A stretch of DNA of 48,647 nt from CAYRNY01 sp964425755 (GTDB lineage: Bacteria; Chloroflexota; Anaerolineae; Aggregatilineales; Aggregatilineaceae): positions 1 to 48,647 of the forward strand of contig CAYRNY010000026.1 of assembly GCA_964425755.1 (NCBI GenBank). The letters run 5' to 3'. The notes beneath the pieces were generated by a model, which searched no databases, was not told the origin of the DNA, and saw only the letters and a list, made by a program, of their open reading frames with translations. Position 1 is the first letter of the stretch. The number at the start of each line of letters is the position of its first letter. Made by a program: the position numbers and the translations under genes. Of this stretch, positions 17,501-24,647 are shown piece after piece.

Positions 17501-19084
17501 TGCGCGCAGGACAGCATCCGCCACATCGCTGAGCAGATCGAGGAACGCCGGCTTAACCGCGTCGTGGTCGCGAGCTGCACGCCGCTGACGCATGCCCCGC
17601 TGTTCCAGGACTGCCTGCGCAGCGCCGGGTTGAACCCGTACCTGTTCGAGATGGCGAACATCCGCAACCAGTGCTCGTGGGTGCATTCCACCGCGCCGGC
17701 GATCGCCACGCACAAAGCGCGCGATCTCGTGCGTATGGCGGTCGCACGGGCCGCGCTGCTCGAACCGCAGCACACGCTCGATGTCCCGGTGCAGCGCGCG
17801 GCGCTGGTGGTGGGTGGCGGTGCAGCCGGCATGACGGCGGCGCTCTCGCTGGCGGAGCAGGGCTTCCCGGTGCAGCTCGTCGAGCGTGACGCCGAGCTGG
17901 GCGGCAACCTGCGGCACGTCTTCACACCATCGGACGGCAAGGACCCGCAGCGCGTGCTGGCCGAACTGGTCGCCGCCGTGCGCGCCGAACCCGCGATCAC
18001 GGTGCATCTGAACAGCACCGTTGTTGAGAACAGCGGTTTCATGGGCAATTTCACCAGCGTGATCCAGGACGCGCACGGGACGCGCCACGACGTGCAGCAC
18101 GGCGTCACGATCCTGGCGACGGGCGCGCAGGAATACCGGGGGCCGGACTACGGCTATGGCAGCGACCCGCGTATCGTGACGCAGCAGGAATTCGAGCACC
18201 GCCTCGCCCACCGCGACGACCTGCCCGGCTCGGTGGTGATGATCCAGTGCGTCGGCCCGGCGGAGCGGTTTTGCAGCCGCATCTGCTGCAGCGTTGCGCT
18301 CAAGAACGCGCTGGCACTCAAAGAGCGCAGGCCGGACGCTGACGTCGTGATCCTGTACCGCGACATACGCGCTTACGGATTCAAAGAGCGGCTCTACACC
18401 GCCGCCCGCGAGCGTGGCGTGATCTTCGTGCGCTACGACGACGAGACGCGCCCGGTGGTGTCCTGTGATGGCGAGCTGCGCGTCCAGGCCGCGGACCCGG
18501 CGCTCAAGCGCAAGCTCACCCTGACGCCCGACGTGCTGGTGCTCAGCATGCCGGTAGTGCCGCACGATGACGCCGCCGAGGTCACGCGGCTGTTCAAAGC
18601 CAACCTTGACGCGGATGGCTTTCTGCTGGAAGCGCATGTCAAACTGCGCCCGGTTGATTTCGCCTCGGATGGCGTGTTCATGGCAGGCATGGCGCATTAT
18701 CCCAAGCTGCTGGACGAGAGCATGATCCAGGGGCAGGCAGCGGCGGCGCGCGCGGCGCGCATCCTCAGCCGCGAAACGCTGGCCGCCGGGGGCCAGGTCG
18801 CGGTTGTCGACGAGACGCGCTGCACCGGCTGCCTGACCTGCGTCCGCATCTGCCCGTTTGGGGTGCCGCAGATCAAGGCTGGCGTGGCCGGGGTGGGGAA
18901 CGTGATGGGGGCGGCGCATATCGAGCCGGCGGTGTGCCAGGGGTGTGGCTCGTGCGTGGCGGAATGCCCGGCGCAGGCCATCCAGTTGCAGCACTACACC
19001 GATGCTCAGATCGAAGCAAAAGCACACGCGTTGCTGAATCCGCCGCCGGGGGTTGTGCCGTTGGAACCGGCACAGACTATATGA
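14555..19084 (+). CDS. hdrA: HdrA-GltD fusion, NAD(P)H-linked electron-bifurcating flavoprotein
   Basis: A 1509-residue protein. The N-terminus is canonical HdrA: FAD motif GGGIAGM (23-29), KTFPTNDCAMCTISPKLVE, and CVGCGDCAAVCP (about 119-130). At about 165-580 it carries an inserted glutamate-synthase small-subunit (GltD)-like module. This has a cysteine-rich start (PCRDACPAG ... GICGRICNHRCEDACNRG), FAD motif IIGAGPCGL (about 263), NAD(P)-binding LVLGGGNVAIDVARSA (about 398) and GVFAAGDSVSG. HdrA sequence then resumes with CLACGICSECMSCTFACG (about 644). A second HdrA-like half follows, with CHCGSNIGG (about 948) and VVGGGAAGM (about 1085). The C-terminal ferredoxin has CTGCLTCVRICP (about 1423) and CQGCGSCVAECP (about 1463). 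Three FAD sites, one NAD(P)H site and several 4Fe-4S clusters are predicted. It probably brings electrons from NAD(P)H into the MetVF complex. It starts 44 bp after mvhD1. Confidence 0.9.
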   Translation: MAHPEQTRHRQIDAPVGAVMVVGGGIAGMQAALDLADQGFKVVLVESQTAIGGKMAQLDKTFPTNDCAMCTISPKLVETGRHPNITLMTGTDVLDIAGEVGRFAVRVRHAPRYVDQAKCVGCGDCAAVCPVVVPDGFNEGLAQRRAAYKLYPQAVPNAYAIDKRGIAPCRDACPAGQRAQGYIALIREGRWDDALRVIKMDNPFPGICGRICNHRCEDACNRGLVDEAVNIRALKRFVTDKVYAQPRQPVEPAPRLHDERVAIIGAGPCGLTAAQDLALAGYGVTVFEAMPVAGGMLRLGVPEYRLPTHIIEREVQDIIDLGLDLRLNHQVDNLDDLFDQGFDAVLIAVGAHEGIRLPIPGRDLDGVLINTRFLRDVRLGRYTNGTQDDAPPLGRRVLVLGGGNVAIDVARSAIRLGREVHLACLEAREAMPAHAWEVDAAEAEGVTIHAGRAFERILGDDQGRVTGVACEHVASFEFDDAGRLHVETVPGSAHVIPCDTVIFSVGQRAGLAFIPDDAGVGLTGQQTIAVNPNTLAATRAGVFAAGDSVSGTAFVIEAVDSGHVAARSIMRYLRGEHLEPPRKPDLPVVKLSREEIEQRIASGEITPQPRVPMPELPLEQRISSFAEVEGGYDDASAQREAARCLACGICSECMSCTFACGVDAIDHDMVAREETVDVGAVILAPGYQIYRAELSEEYGLGRYPNVITALQFERLLSASGPTLGHIERPSDRRVPRRIAFLQCVGSRDQSHDYCSSVCCMYATKEAIIAKEHAPDIDIHVFMMDMRAFSKGYWRYFERARDRYGVQYTRCRISALSEDPRTHDLRLRYQDEAGDMHHEDFDLVVLSVGMAISESVRALGRKLGVELDEYGFCHTVQFNPLETSRPGIYAAGPFREPKDIPESVTEASGAAAAAAARIAPSRFTLTVTPEFPPERDVAGEDPRIGVFVCHCGSNIGGYLDVPDVAAYAHTLPGVVHAEDNLYTCAQDSIRHIAEQIEERRLNRVVVASCTPLTHAPLFQDCLRSAGLNPYLFEMANIRNQCSWVHSTAPAIATHKARDLVRMAVARAALLEPQHTLDVPVQRAALVVGGGAAGMTAALSLAEQGFPVQLVERDAELGGNLRHVFTPSDGKDPQRVLAELVAAVRAEPAITVHLNSTVVENSGFMGNFTSVIQDAHGTRHDVQHGVTILATGAQEYRGPDYGYGSDPRIVTQQEFEHRLAHRDDLPGSVVMIQCVGPAERFCSRICCSVALKNALALKERRPDADVVILYRDIRAYGFKERLYTAARERGVIFVRYDDETRPVVSCDGELRVQAADPALKRKLTLTPDVLVLSMPVVPHDDAAEVTRLFKANLDADGFLLEAHVKLRPVDFASDGVFMAGMAHYPKLLDESMIQGQAAAARAARILSRETLAAGGQVAVVDETRCTGCLTCVRICPFGVPQIKAGVAGVGNVMGAAHIEPAVCQGCGSCVAECPAQAIQLQHYTDAQIEAKAHALLNPPPGVVPLEPAQTI

Positions 19085-19088
19085 ACGA

Positions 19089-19157
19089 GGCCTCACCTCA
19101 AACCCGCACCCCCTGGGTTCCCTAAACTCCCACCCAGAGAGGCGACGAGGTGAGGCC
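19089..19157. repeat. Long palindromic hairpin between hdrA2 and mvhD2
   Basis: GGCCTCACCTC (19089-19099) pairs perfectly with GAGGTGAGGCC (19147-19157). The intervening arm contains CTGGGT/ACCCAG pairing. A second hairpin ACCGCA/TGCGGT (19168-19173 and 19182-19187) follows before the mvhD2 ribosome binding site. There is no T-run, so it is not a classical terminator. It may set relative expression of the two halves of the operon or be a dispersed extragenic palindrome. Confidence 0.6.
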
Positions 19158-19217
19158 ACCTCACAAAACCGCATGACAACCTGCGGTTCGGTGAACGTGA
19201 TATGGAGTGCGCCTGGA

Positions 19218-19670
19218 ATGACCGACACTCAGTTACACATTATAGCGTATTGCTGTGAACACTGCGCCTACGCCGCCGCCGATTTAGCCGGAGGGCTGCG
19301 CATGCAGTATCCGCCGGCGATCAAAATCGTGCAGCTTCCCTGCACCGGGCGGCTTGATGTGCTGGCCGTGCTGCACGCGCTTGAGGACGGCGCGGACGGC
19401 GTGATGGCCGCCGGTTGACTGCCCGGCGACTGCCATTACCTGGACGGTAATATCAACGCCCGGCGGCGGGTGGAGCACATACAGAGCTTGCTGGCCGCGA
19501 TCGGCCTGGAGCCGGAGCGCGTGCGCATGTTCAACATGTCGGCGGCTATGGCCGGCGAGTTCGTCGCCGCTGCCACCGCCATGACCGAGCACATCTCAAC
19601 CCTGGGGCCGAATCCTCTTCGCGCGCCCTCACCTTCATCGTCCGGACCGAACGCGGAGCGTGAACCATGA
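19218..19670 (+). CDS. mvhD: MvhD-like subunit with in-frame TGA, probable selenoprotein
   Basis: A 150-residue MvhD protein if the TGA at 19416-19418 (codon 67) is read as selenocysteine. The reading frame continues without interruption for 84 more codons with full family similarity. Around the TGA, DGVMAAG-U-LPGDCHYLDGN aligns position by position with DGVYLIA-C-PIGNCHHVRGN of the paralogue at 13989, so the TGA replaces a conserved cysteine at the iron-sulfur site. Earlier landmarks are YCCEHCAYAAADLAGG and LPCTGRLD. The stop at 19668-19670 overlaps the metV start (ATGA), as expected if ribosomes read to the end. VhuD of methanococci is a known selenoprotein of the same family. The start ATG 19218 has GGAG upstream. 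A sequencing error or nonsense mutation is the alternative; automated callers will split or truncate this gene. Confidence 0.85.
19416..19460 (+). promoter_or_regulatory. Candidate bacterial SECIS element
   Basis: Immediately after the TGA, ATTACC (19435-19440) and GGTAAT (19446-19451) form a 6-bp stem with a five-base loop TGGAC. An outer GGCG/CGCC pairing (19425-19428 and 19457-19460) supports it. The loop begins 22 nt after the UGA, within the usual bacterial SECIS distance, and contains a G-G step. The fold was found by eye only. Confidence 0.5.
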
Positions 19671-20350
19671 TTATCGCAGAGCAAAAACCGTTGGAAGAGA
19701 TCAAGACCCTGATCGGCGAGGCAGAAAACGTGCTGGTGGCGGGCTGTGGAACCTGCGTGACCGTGTGTTTCGCCGGTGGCGCGCGCGAAGCGGCGATCGT
19801 CGCGGCCTCGCTGCGCATGGCAACCAGGCTCGATGGCAACGGCAAGAACGTCACGGATGTCACCGTGCAGCGCCAGTGTGAGTGGGAATATCTGGACGAG
19901 ATCACGGAGCACGTCAAGGCCGCGGACGTCGTGCTGTCGTTGGGCTGCGGGATCGGCGTGCAGGCGATTGCGGAGCATTTCCCGGATGTGTGGGTTGTGC
20001 CGGGCCTCAACACGAGCTTCATGGGGCTGCCCACCGAACAGGGCGTGTGGGCCGAACGCTGCGCGGCGTGTGGCGACTGCGTGCTCGGTCTGACGGGTGG
20101 CATCTGTCCGATCGCGCGGTGCTCCAAATCGCTGCTCAACGGGCCGTGCGGCGGCTCCGAAGGCGGGCACTGCGAGATCAACCCGGATATCCCCTGCGCG
20201 TGGCAGTTGATCTACGACCGACTGAAAAGCATGGACAGGCTCGACCTGCTGATGAGCATCCAGCCGCCGAAAAACTGGAAGACGGCCCGAGACGGCGGGC
20301 CGCGCACGATCACGCGCGACGATCTGCGTTTGTCATCGGAAGAGAGGTGA
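19667..20350 (+). CDS. metV: MetV, zinc/iron-sulfur partner of methylene-tetrahydrofolate reductase
   Basis: A 227-residue MetV-type protein (methylene-THF reductase C-terminal family). The N-terminal part has VAGCGTCVTVCFAGGARE (about 24-41) and a Rossmann-like region ending in SLGCGIGVQAIAE. The C-terminal cysteine motifs are CAACGDCVLGLTGGICPIARCSKSLLNGPCGG and GHCEI. In Moorella-type acetogens MetV links MetF to the HdrABC-MvhD electron-transfer part. It overlaps mvhD2 by 4 bp and is followed by metF 6 bp later, so the three are translated as a unit. Confidence 0.9.
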   Translation: MIIAEQKPLEEIKTLIGEAENVLVAGCGTCVTVCFAGGAREAAIVAASLRMATRLDGNGKNVTDVTVQRQCEWEYLDEITEHVKAADVVLSLGCGIGVQAIAEHFPDVWVVPGLNTSFMGLPTEQGVWAERCAACGDCVLGLTGGICPIARCSKSLLNGPCGGSEGGHCEINPDIPCAWQLIYDRLKSMDRLDLLMSIQPPKNWKTARDGGPRTITRDDLRLSSEER

Positions 20351-20356
20351 ACCACG

Positions 20357-21388
20357 ATGGCTGAACCACAACCAACCCGCAGCAACGGCTATCGCGTCGG
20401 GTCAAACCTGGAGCGTGTCTTGCGCGCCGGTCATTTTGCGGTCACGGGGGAACTGGGGCCGCCGCAGAGCGCCGACGGCGCTGTGATCCGCGCGAAATGC
20501 GCATTACTGCGCGGCTGTTGCGACGCGGTCAACATCACGGACAACCAGACCGCGATCGTGCGCATGTCGAGCATCGGCGCGGGCACGATCGTGGTGCAGG
20601 AAGGGCTGGAGCCGATCATCCAGATGACCTGCCGCGATCGCAACCGGCTTGCCATTCAGAGTGACCTGCTGGGTGCCCATGCGCTCGGCATGCACAACGT
20701 GCTGTGTCTCTCCGGCGATCACCAGAGTTTCGGCAATCACCCCACCGCCAAAAACGTATTTGATATCGACTCGATCCAGCTGATTCAGATGGTCGCCCAG
20801 ATGCGCGACCAGCATGTGTTCCAGTGCGGCGACGAATTCAAAGGGCCGGAGCCGCGCTTCCTGGTCGGCGCGGCTGCCGCTCCGTTCGCCGACCCGGTTG
20901 ACTTTCGACCCTACCGCCTGGCGAAGAAAGTGCAGGCGGGGGCCGATTTCATCCAGACGCAGCTAATATACGACATCGACGCGTTTAAGGCTTACATGGA
21001 AAAAGTGCGCGCGCTGGGACTGCACGAGCAGACGTATATTCTGGCCGGTGTGGGCCCGTTGAAGAGTCCCGGCATGGCCCGCTATATGAAAAACAATGTG
21101 CCGGGCTTGCTGGTGCCTGATGCGTTGATCGATCGCATGACCGCCGCAGGGGCACCCTGGGCCGACAAATCGAAAGACGAACTCACCAAAGAGGACAAAC
21201 AGGCCCGGTCGGCAGCCTGGCGCAATGAGGGAATCGCGATCTGTGTGGAGCTAATCCAGCACATCCGCCAGATCGAAGGCGTGGCCGGGGTGCATATCAT
21301 GGCGATCGAGTGGGAAGAAGCGGTCAGGCCGATCGCGGATGGCGCCGGTTTGTTGCCACGCCCTACGGTCGAAGCACCGGCAGCATAG
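20357..21388 (+). CDS. metF: 5,10-methylenetetrahydrofolate reductase
   Basis: A 343-residue MetF TIM-barrel flavoprotein that reduces methylene-THF to methyl-THF, the last step of the Wood-Ljungdahl methyl branch. Visible features are the N-terminal AVTGELGPPQSAD with the catalytic Glu, AVNITDNQTAIVRMSS, LCLSGDHQSFGNHP (the flavin/folate-site region), FIQTQLIYDIDAF and YILAGVGPL. It is somewhat longer than E. coli MetF (about 296), with an N-terminal extension and a C-terminal tail. It lies 6 bp after metV and 9 bp before the hdrCB gene. The company of MetV and Hdr proteins, rather than methionine genes, argues for a role in energy metabolism. Confidence 0.93.
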   Translation: MAEPQPTRSNGYRVGSNLERVLRAGHFAVTGELGPPQSADGAVIRAKCALLRGCCDAVNITDNQTAIVRMSSIGAGTIVVQEGLEPIIQMTCRDRNRLAIQSDLLGAHALGMHNVLCLSGDHQSFGNHPTAKNVFDIDSIQLIQMVAQMRDQHVFQCGDEFKGPEPRFLVGAAAAPFADPVDFRPYRLAKKVQAGADFIQTQLIYDIDAFKAYMEKVRALGLHEQTYILAGVGPLKSPGMARYMKNNVPGLLVPDALIDRMTAAGAPWADKSKDELTKEDKQARSAAWRNEGIAICVELIQHIRQIEGVAGVHIMAIEWEEAVRPIADGAGLLPRPTVEAPAA

Positions 21389-21397
21389 GAGACGATC

Positions 21398-22819
21398 ATG
21401 AACCAGCAGGAGCCCGATCACGAGATGACGATTAACCCAGAGCTGGCGAAGCGCGTCCGGGACGAACTGGGGCAGAACGTCTACCTGTGTTACCAGTGCG
21501 TCCGGTGCACAAGCGGCTGTCCGTTCGCCGAATTCTTTGACTGGCAGCCCAACCAGATCATGCGCGCCCTGCAGCTAGGGCAGGAAGACATCGCCTTGCA
21601 TGCCCAGACCCCCTGGTTATGTGCGGCGTGCTTCACCTGCAGCACGCGCTGCCCGCAGGGCCTGGATATCCCGGCGATCATGGACTTTCTCACGCGAGAG
21701 AGCCGCGCGCGCGGCATCGAAGCGCAAGTGCCCGAAGTCGAGATCTTCAACCAGGCGTGCATGCGCGAAATTCGCCTGTGGGGTCGCAATTACGAGCTAG
21801 GGATGCTGGCCGAGATGAAGCTGCGCACCCGTAACCTGACCGGCGACCTTGACCTGGGCTTGAAGCTGATGCAGAAGCGCAAACTGTCATTGCTGCCCCA
21901 CCGGGGCCACCCGCCGCGCAAGGTCAAACCCGTGCCGGGTGCGGCAAAAGCTGTGGCCTACTATCCGGGTTGCTCGCTGCATTCGACGGCCCCGGAGTTT
22001 GACCGTTCGGCCCGCGCCGTGTGCGAAGCGCTCGAACTCGACCTGATCGAACCGCGCGGCTGGGTGTGTTGCGGCAGTTCCTCGGCCCACCGGATTGATC
22101 CCGCTGCGGCGCTGCGCCTGCCGATGGAGAACCTTTCGATAGTGGAACAAAGCGGCTTCACCGAGGTCACGATGCCGTGCGCGGCGTGTTTCAATCGCCA
22201 TAAAGCCGCACAGCACGAATGGCGTCACGCGCCCCAGGCCCGCGAGCGGGTGACGCGCGAGATAGACTATGACTATCAGGACACGGTGCGCGTCCGCACG
22301 TTGATCGAGTCGCTTCGCCAGCACGTTGAACCGGCAGCGATCGAAGCGCGGGTCAAGCGACCGCTCACGCAGCTGCGCGTGGTGAGCTACTACGGCTGCC
22401 TGCTGACGCGCCCGCCCGAGGTAACCGAAGCCGAGCACCCGGAGTACCCGACGGACATGGACCAGCTCATGGCGGCATTGGGGGCCGAGGTGCTCGACTG
22501 GTCGTACAAAACGGCTTGCTGTGGCGCTGCACACGCGCTGACCCGCCCGGACATCGTGCTCAAGCTGAGCAGCGATCTGATCGCACACGCGCGCGAAGCA
22601 GGCGCGGACGTTATCGCCGTTGCGTGTCCCTTATGCCACGCCAACCTGGACGCGCGCCAGTTCCAGATGCAACTGGACGAACCCATGCCGGTGCTGTATT
22701 TCACGCAGTTGATGGCGCTGGCGTTGGGGCTGCCGGAAAATGCGGCAGCCCTCAAGAAGAACCTGGTCGATCCCTACCCGCTGCTGAGGCAAAAAGGGCT
22801 GCTCGACTTATACCAGTGA
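21398..22819 (+). CDS. hdrCB: HdrC-HdrB fusion protein
   Basis: A 473-residue fusion. Residues 1-150 are HdrC-like with two 4Fe-4S motifs, CYQCVRCTSGCPFAEFF (about 31-47) and CAACFTCSTRCPQGLDIP (about 75-92). Residues 190-473 are HdrB-like with both CCG domains (YPGCSLHST ... WVCCGSSSAH ... PCAACFNRH; then YYGCLLTRP ... TACCGAAHALT ... ACPLCHANLD), which hold noncubane 4Fe-4S clusters. In methanogens HdrB reduces a heterodisulfide. In the Moorella-type complex no heterodisulfide is known and HdrBC wires HdrA to MetVF or another acceptor. ATG 21398 follows AGGAGA. HdrC and HdrB are normally separate proteins, so the fusion fixes their ratio. Confidence 0.9.
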   Translation: MNQQEPDHEMTINPELAKRVRDELGQNVYLCYQCVRCTSGCPFAEFFDWQPNQIMRALQLGQEDIALHAQTPWLCAACFTCSTRCPQGLDIPAIMDFLTRESRARGIEAQVPEVEIFNQACMREIRLWGRNYELGMLAEMKLRTRNLTGDLDLGLKLMQKRKLSLLPHRGHPPRKVKPVPGAAKAVAYYPGCSLHSTAPEFDRSARAVCEALELDLIEPRGWVCCGSSSAHRIDPAAALRLPMENLSIVEQSGFTEVTMPCAACFNRHKAAQHEWRHAPQARERVTREIDYDYQDTVRVRTLIESLRQHVEPAAIEARVKRPLTQLRVVSYYGCLLTRPPEVTEAEHPEYPTDMDQLMAALGAEVLDWSYKTACCGAAHALTRPDIVLKLSSDLIAHAREAGADVIAVACPLCHANLDARQFQMQLDEPMPVLYFTQLMALALGLPENAAALKKNLVDPYPLLRQKGLLDLYQ

Positions 22820-22928
22820 AACCCCCGGCCTGTCACACGTACCAGGTCCGGGGGATACCCAGAAGCCATCGCTGCCCGCAACTGCACCCTCCCCGATTCC
22901 ACGAGTCGCTTCCGGGAGGCCTATGGTG

Positions 22929-23453
22929 ATGACGCTTGATCTGTACGATACCTTGCAGCATGTGTGGGGCGTGCTGTGTGATGCCTATGACGTGACGAGC
23001 GAGCTTCCACCGGTCGCGGCGCTCTTCGAGGGGGCTGACCTGTCTTTTCCCGCCGAAGCAGCCCAGATCGCGATGGTGAACATGCTGGCGGAGATCATGG
23101 AATGTGTCGGGCGCTTCTCGCCCTGGTACAAGCGCCCGGCTGCTGCGTTTGGAATTCTGCTGAAACACAGCACGCTTGCCGGTAAGCCGGCCTGGGTCCT
23201 GGTCCCCGACGCTTATCAAACCTACCGCCCGCTGTTAGGCAACCTGGCTGAGGCCATCGAACACAATATGGGCGTCATCCTGGCTACGCGGTTTGTGGAT
23301 GACCTGGAACAACAGCCGGAACCAGGCAGCCCGTGCCGCCTGGCGGCCTGCCAGTGCGTCCCGCCGCGTACCATCCTGGTGCAAGACGTCGTGATCGCGA
23401 GAGCAGAAATCATCTGCGATGCGTGCCGTCAGCCGTTTGCGCTGGCTAAGTGA
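22929..23453 (+). CDS. Conserved-looking hypothetical protein with C-terminal cysteine cluster
   Basis: A 174-residue cytoplasmic protein that I do not recognise. The body is alpha-helical with repeated aromatic and Leu/Ala stretches. The C-terminal 45 residues contain CRLAACQC and, after a beta-like stretch, CDACRQPF, which could form a zinc ribbon or hold a cluster. Start: GGGAGG at 22914-22919 lies only 3 nt before ATG 22923 but 9 nt before ATG 22929, so 22929 is preferred. It follows hdrCB by about 110 bp in the same direction and may be an accessory of that cluster. No membrane segment is seen. Confidence 0.6.
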   Translation: MTLDLYDTLQHVWGVLCDAYDVTSELPPVAALFEGADLSFPAEAAQIAMVNMLAEIMECVGRFSPWYKRPAAAFGILLKHSTLAGKPAWVLVPDAYQTYRPLLGNLAEAIEHNMGVILATRFVDDLEQQPEPGSPCRLAACQCVPPRTILVQDVVIARAEIICDACRQPFALAK

Positions 23454-23538
23454 CGTGCAGGGGGCGATCAGTGGGAATGACGCTTGCAGAACAACGGCTA
23501 CTGCCTGTAGCAGGCCACAACCACCCGCGCACAGGCGA

Positions 23539-23574
23539 CGAAGCCACTGCACATCACACAACACAGCGGCTTCG
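23539..23574. repeat. Hairpin between convergent genes
   Basis: CGAAGCCACTG (23539-23549) pairs with CAGCGGCTTCG (23564-23574) with a single A-C mismatch. It lies in the 168-bp gap between the hdr-cluster tail and the end of apbE. There is no T-run, but its position suggests a two-way termination or RNA 3'-end element. Confidence 0.45.
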
Positions 23575-23621
23575 CTAGATACGCGCACACGCGCCGCGTA
23601 AAACGGCATGACAGCGTGCGA

Positions 23622-24638
23622 TCAGCCGGCAAACCCGGACGACTGCCATATCCGCGCGTCCTTTGCCACAAGGTACGCCTCGCATGCGGGCAACCTCTCG
23701 ACCAGGTCAAGCCCGCGTTCCGGCCCCAGGACCATCACCGCCGTAGCCAGCGCATCCGCCTGCATACCGTTCGCCGCGACAAGCGTGGCACTCGCCAGTT
23801 CAGACGCGGAACGCCCGGCGCGCGGGTCCAGGATGTGGTGCGCGCTCAAATCGTCGCTGTACGGCTGCATGTAGTCCCCCGACGTGGCGACGGCCCGGTC
23901 GGTGATGGTGAACACGTGCAGCGGCGTTGCCTCGTCCCCGCGCGGGGCGCGGATGCCGATCTGCCAGGGGACACGCTGCGGCTTTGTCCCTGCTGCCGCG
24001 AGATCGCCGCCCGCCTCCACCAGGAGATGCTCAAAGCCGCGCTGCCGCAAAGTCGCCAGCCCCTGATCGACGATATAGCCCTTGGCGATGCCGTCCAGCG
24101 TCAGCGCCATGCCGGGCCGCGCAAACGCGAGGCGATCATCGTCGACCGCCAGTTTGCCGTACCCGACCCGCTCCAGCACCGCCTCGACCGCGTGCGCGGG
24201 GGGCAGTCCTGCACCCGAAGCGCGGTGCTGCTCGTACAGGTCAACCAGCGGTTTTACCGTGACATCAAACGCGCCTTCTGTCAGCGCCGCGATCCGCTGC
24301 GCCTCACGCAGCACGTGCACGAGATGCGGGCTTGGCGCGTCAAGCCGTCCCGCGCGGTTCAGGCGCGCGAGCTGGCTGTCGTCCCGGTGACGGCTCATGA
24401 TCGCTTCCAGCCCGGCCATCCGGTCCAGGCACGTCGCGATCGCCGCCCGTCCGGCGGCACGATCCGGCGTCACGAGTGCAAGGTTCACCACCGTGCCCAT
24501 CAGCAGCCGCATCTCGTTGACGACCACGGCCTGCGCGGTCTGCTCGCGGCCTAGCGCAAACGCCGCCAGCCCCCCGACGCCGGCCACCCCGACGATGCGC
24601 AGGAAGTCACGCCGCCCTATCATGTTACGCTGTGCCAT
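23622..24638 (-). CDS. apbE: FAD:protein FMN transferase, ApbE family
   Basis: A 338-residue ApbE. It moves FMN from FAD onto a Thr or Ser hydroxyl of target proteins outside the cytoplasmic membrane. A Tat-type signal (GRRDFLRIV, then a hydrophobic Gly/Ala-rich stretch, about residues 8-30) should export it. Family blocks visible are MGTVVNLALV, EGAFDVTVKPLVDLYE, LTLDGIAKGYIVDQ (about 167-180, Mg/FAD region), EAGGDLAA, TSGDYMQPY and HHILDPRAG. It is the last gene of the reductive dehalogenase operon. The rdhC-like protein upstream carries a matching flavinylation motif, so that protein is the probable substrate. The first Met could be at 24638 or 24623; both leave the twin-arginine motif intact. 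Confidence 0.9.
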   Translation of the reverse strand: MAQRNMIGRRDFLRIVGVAGVGGLAAFALGREQTAQAVVVNEMRLLMGTVVNLALVTPDRAAGRAAIATCLDRMAGLEAIMSRHRDDSQLARLNRAGRLDAPSPHLVHVLREAQRIAALTEGAFDVTVKPLVDLYEQHRASGAGLPPAHAVEAVLERVGYGKLAVDDDRLAFARPGMALTLDGIAKGYIVDQGLATLRQRGFEHLLVEAGGDLAAAGTKPQRVPWQIGIRAPRGDEATPLHVFTITDRAVATSGDYMQPYSDDLSAHHILDPRAGRSASELASATLVAANGMQADALATAVMVLGPERGLDLVERLPACEAYLVAKDARIWQSSGFAG

Positions 24639-24647
24639 GCCCGCCCC

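Noticed and set aside
17138..19228. Minus-strand open frame of 696 codons covering the 3' half of hdrA2
   Set aside because: Same reason: a long but motif-free antisense frame opposite a well-supported gene.
19053..19418. Truncated mvhD2 ending at the TGA as the true gene product
   Set aside because: The first 52 codons upstream of ATG 19218 do not resemble MvhD, and similarity continues past the TGA to 19670, so the truncated form is not the best reading.
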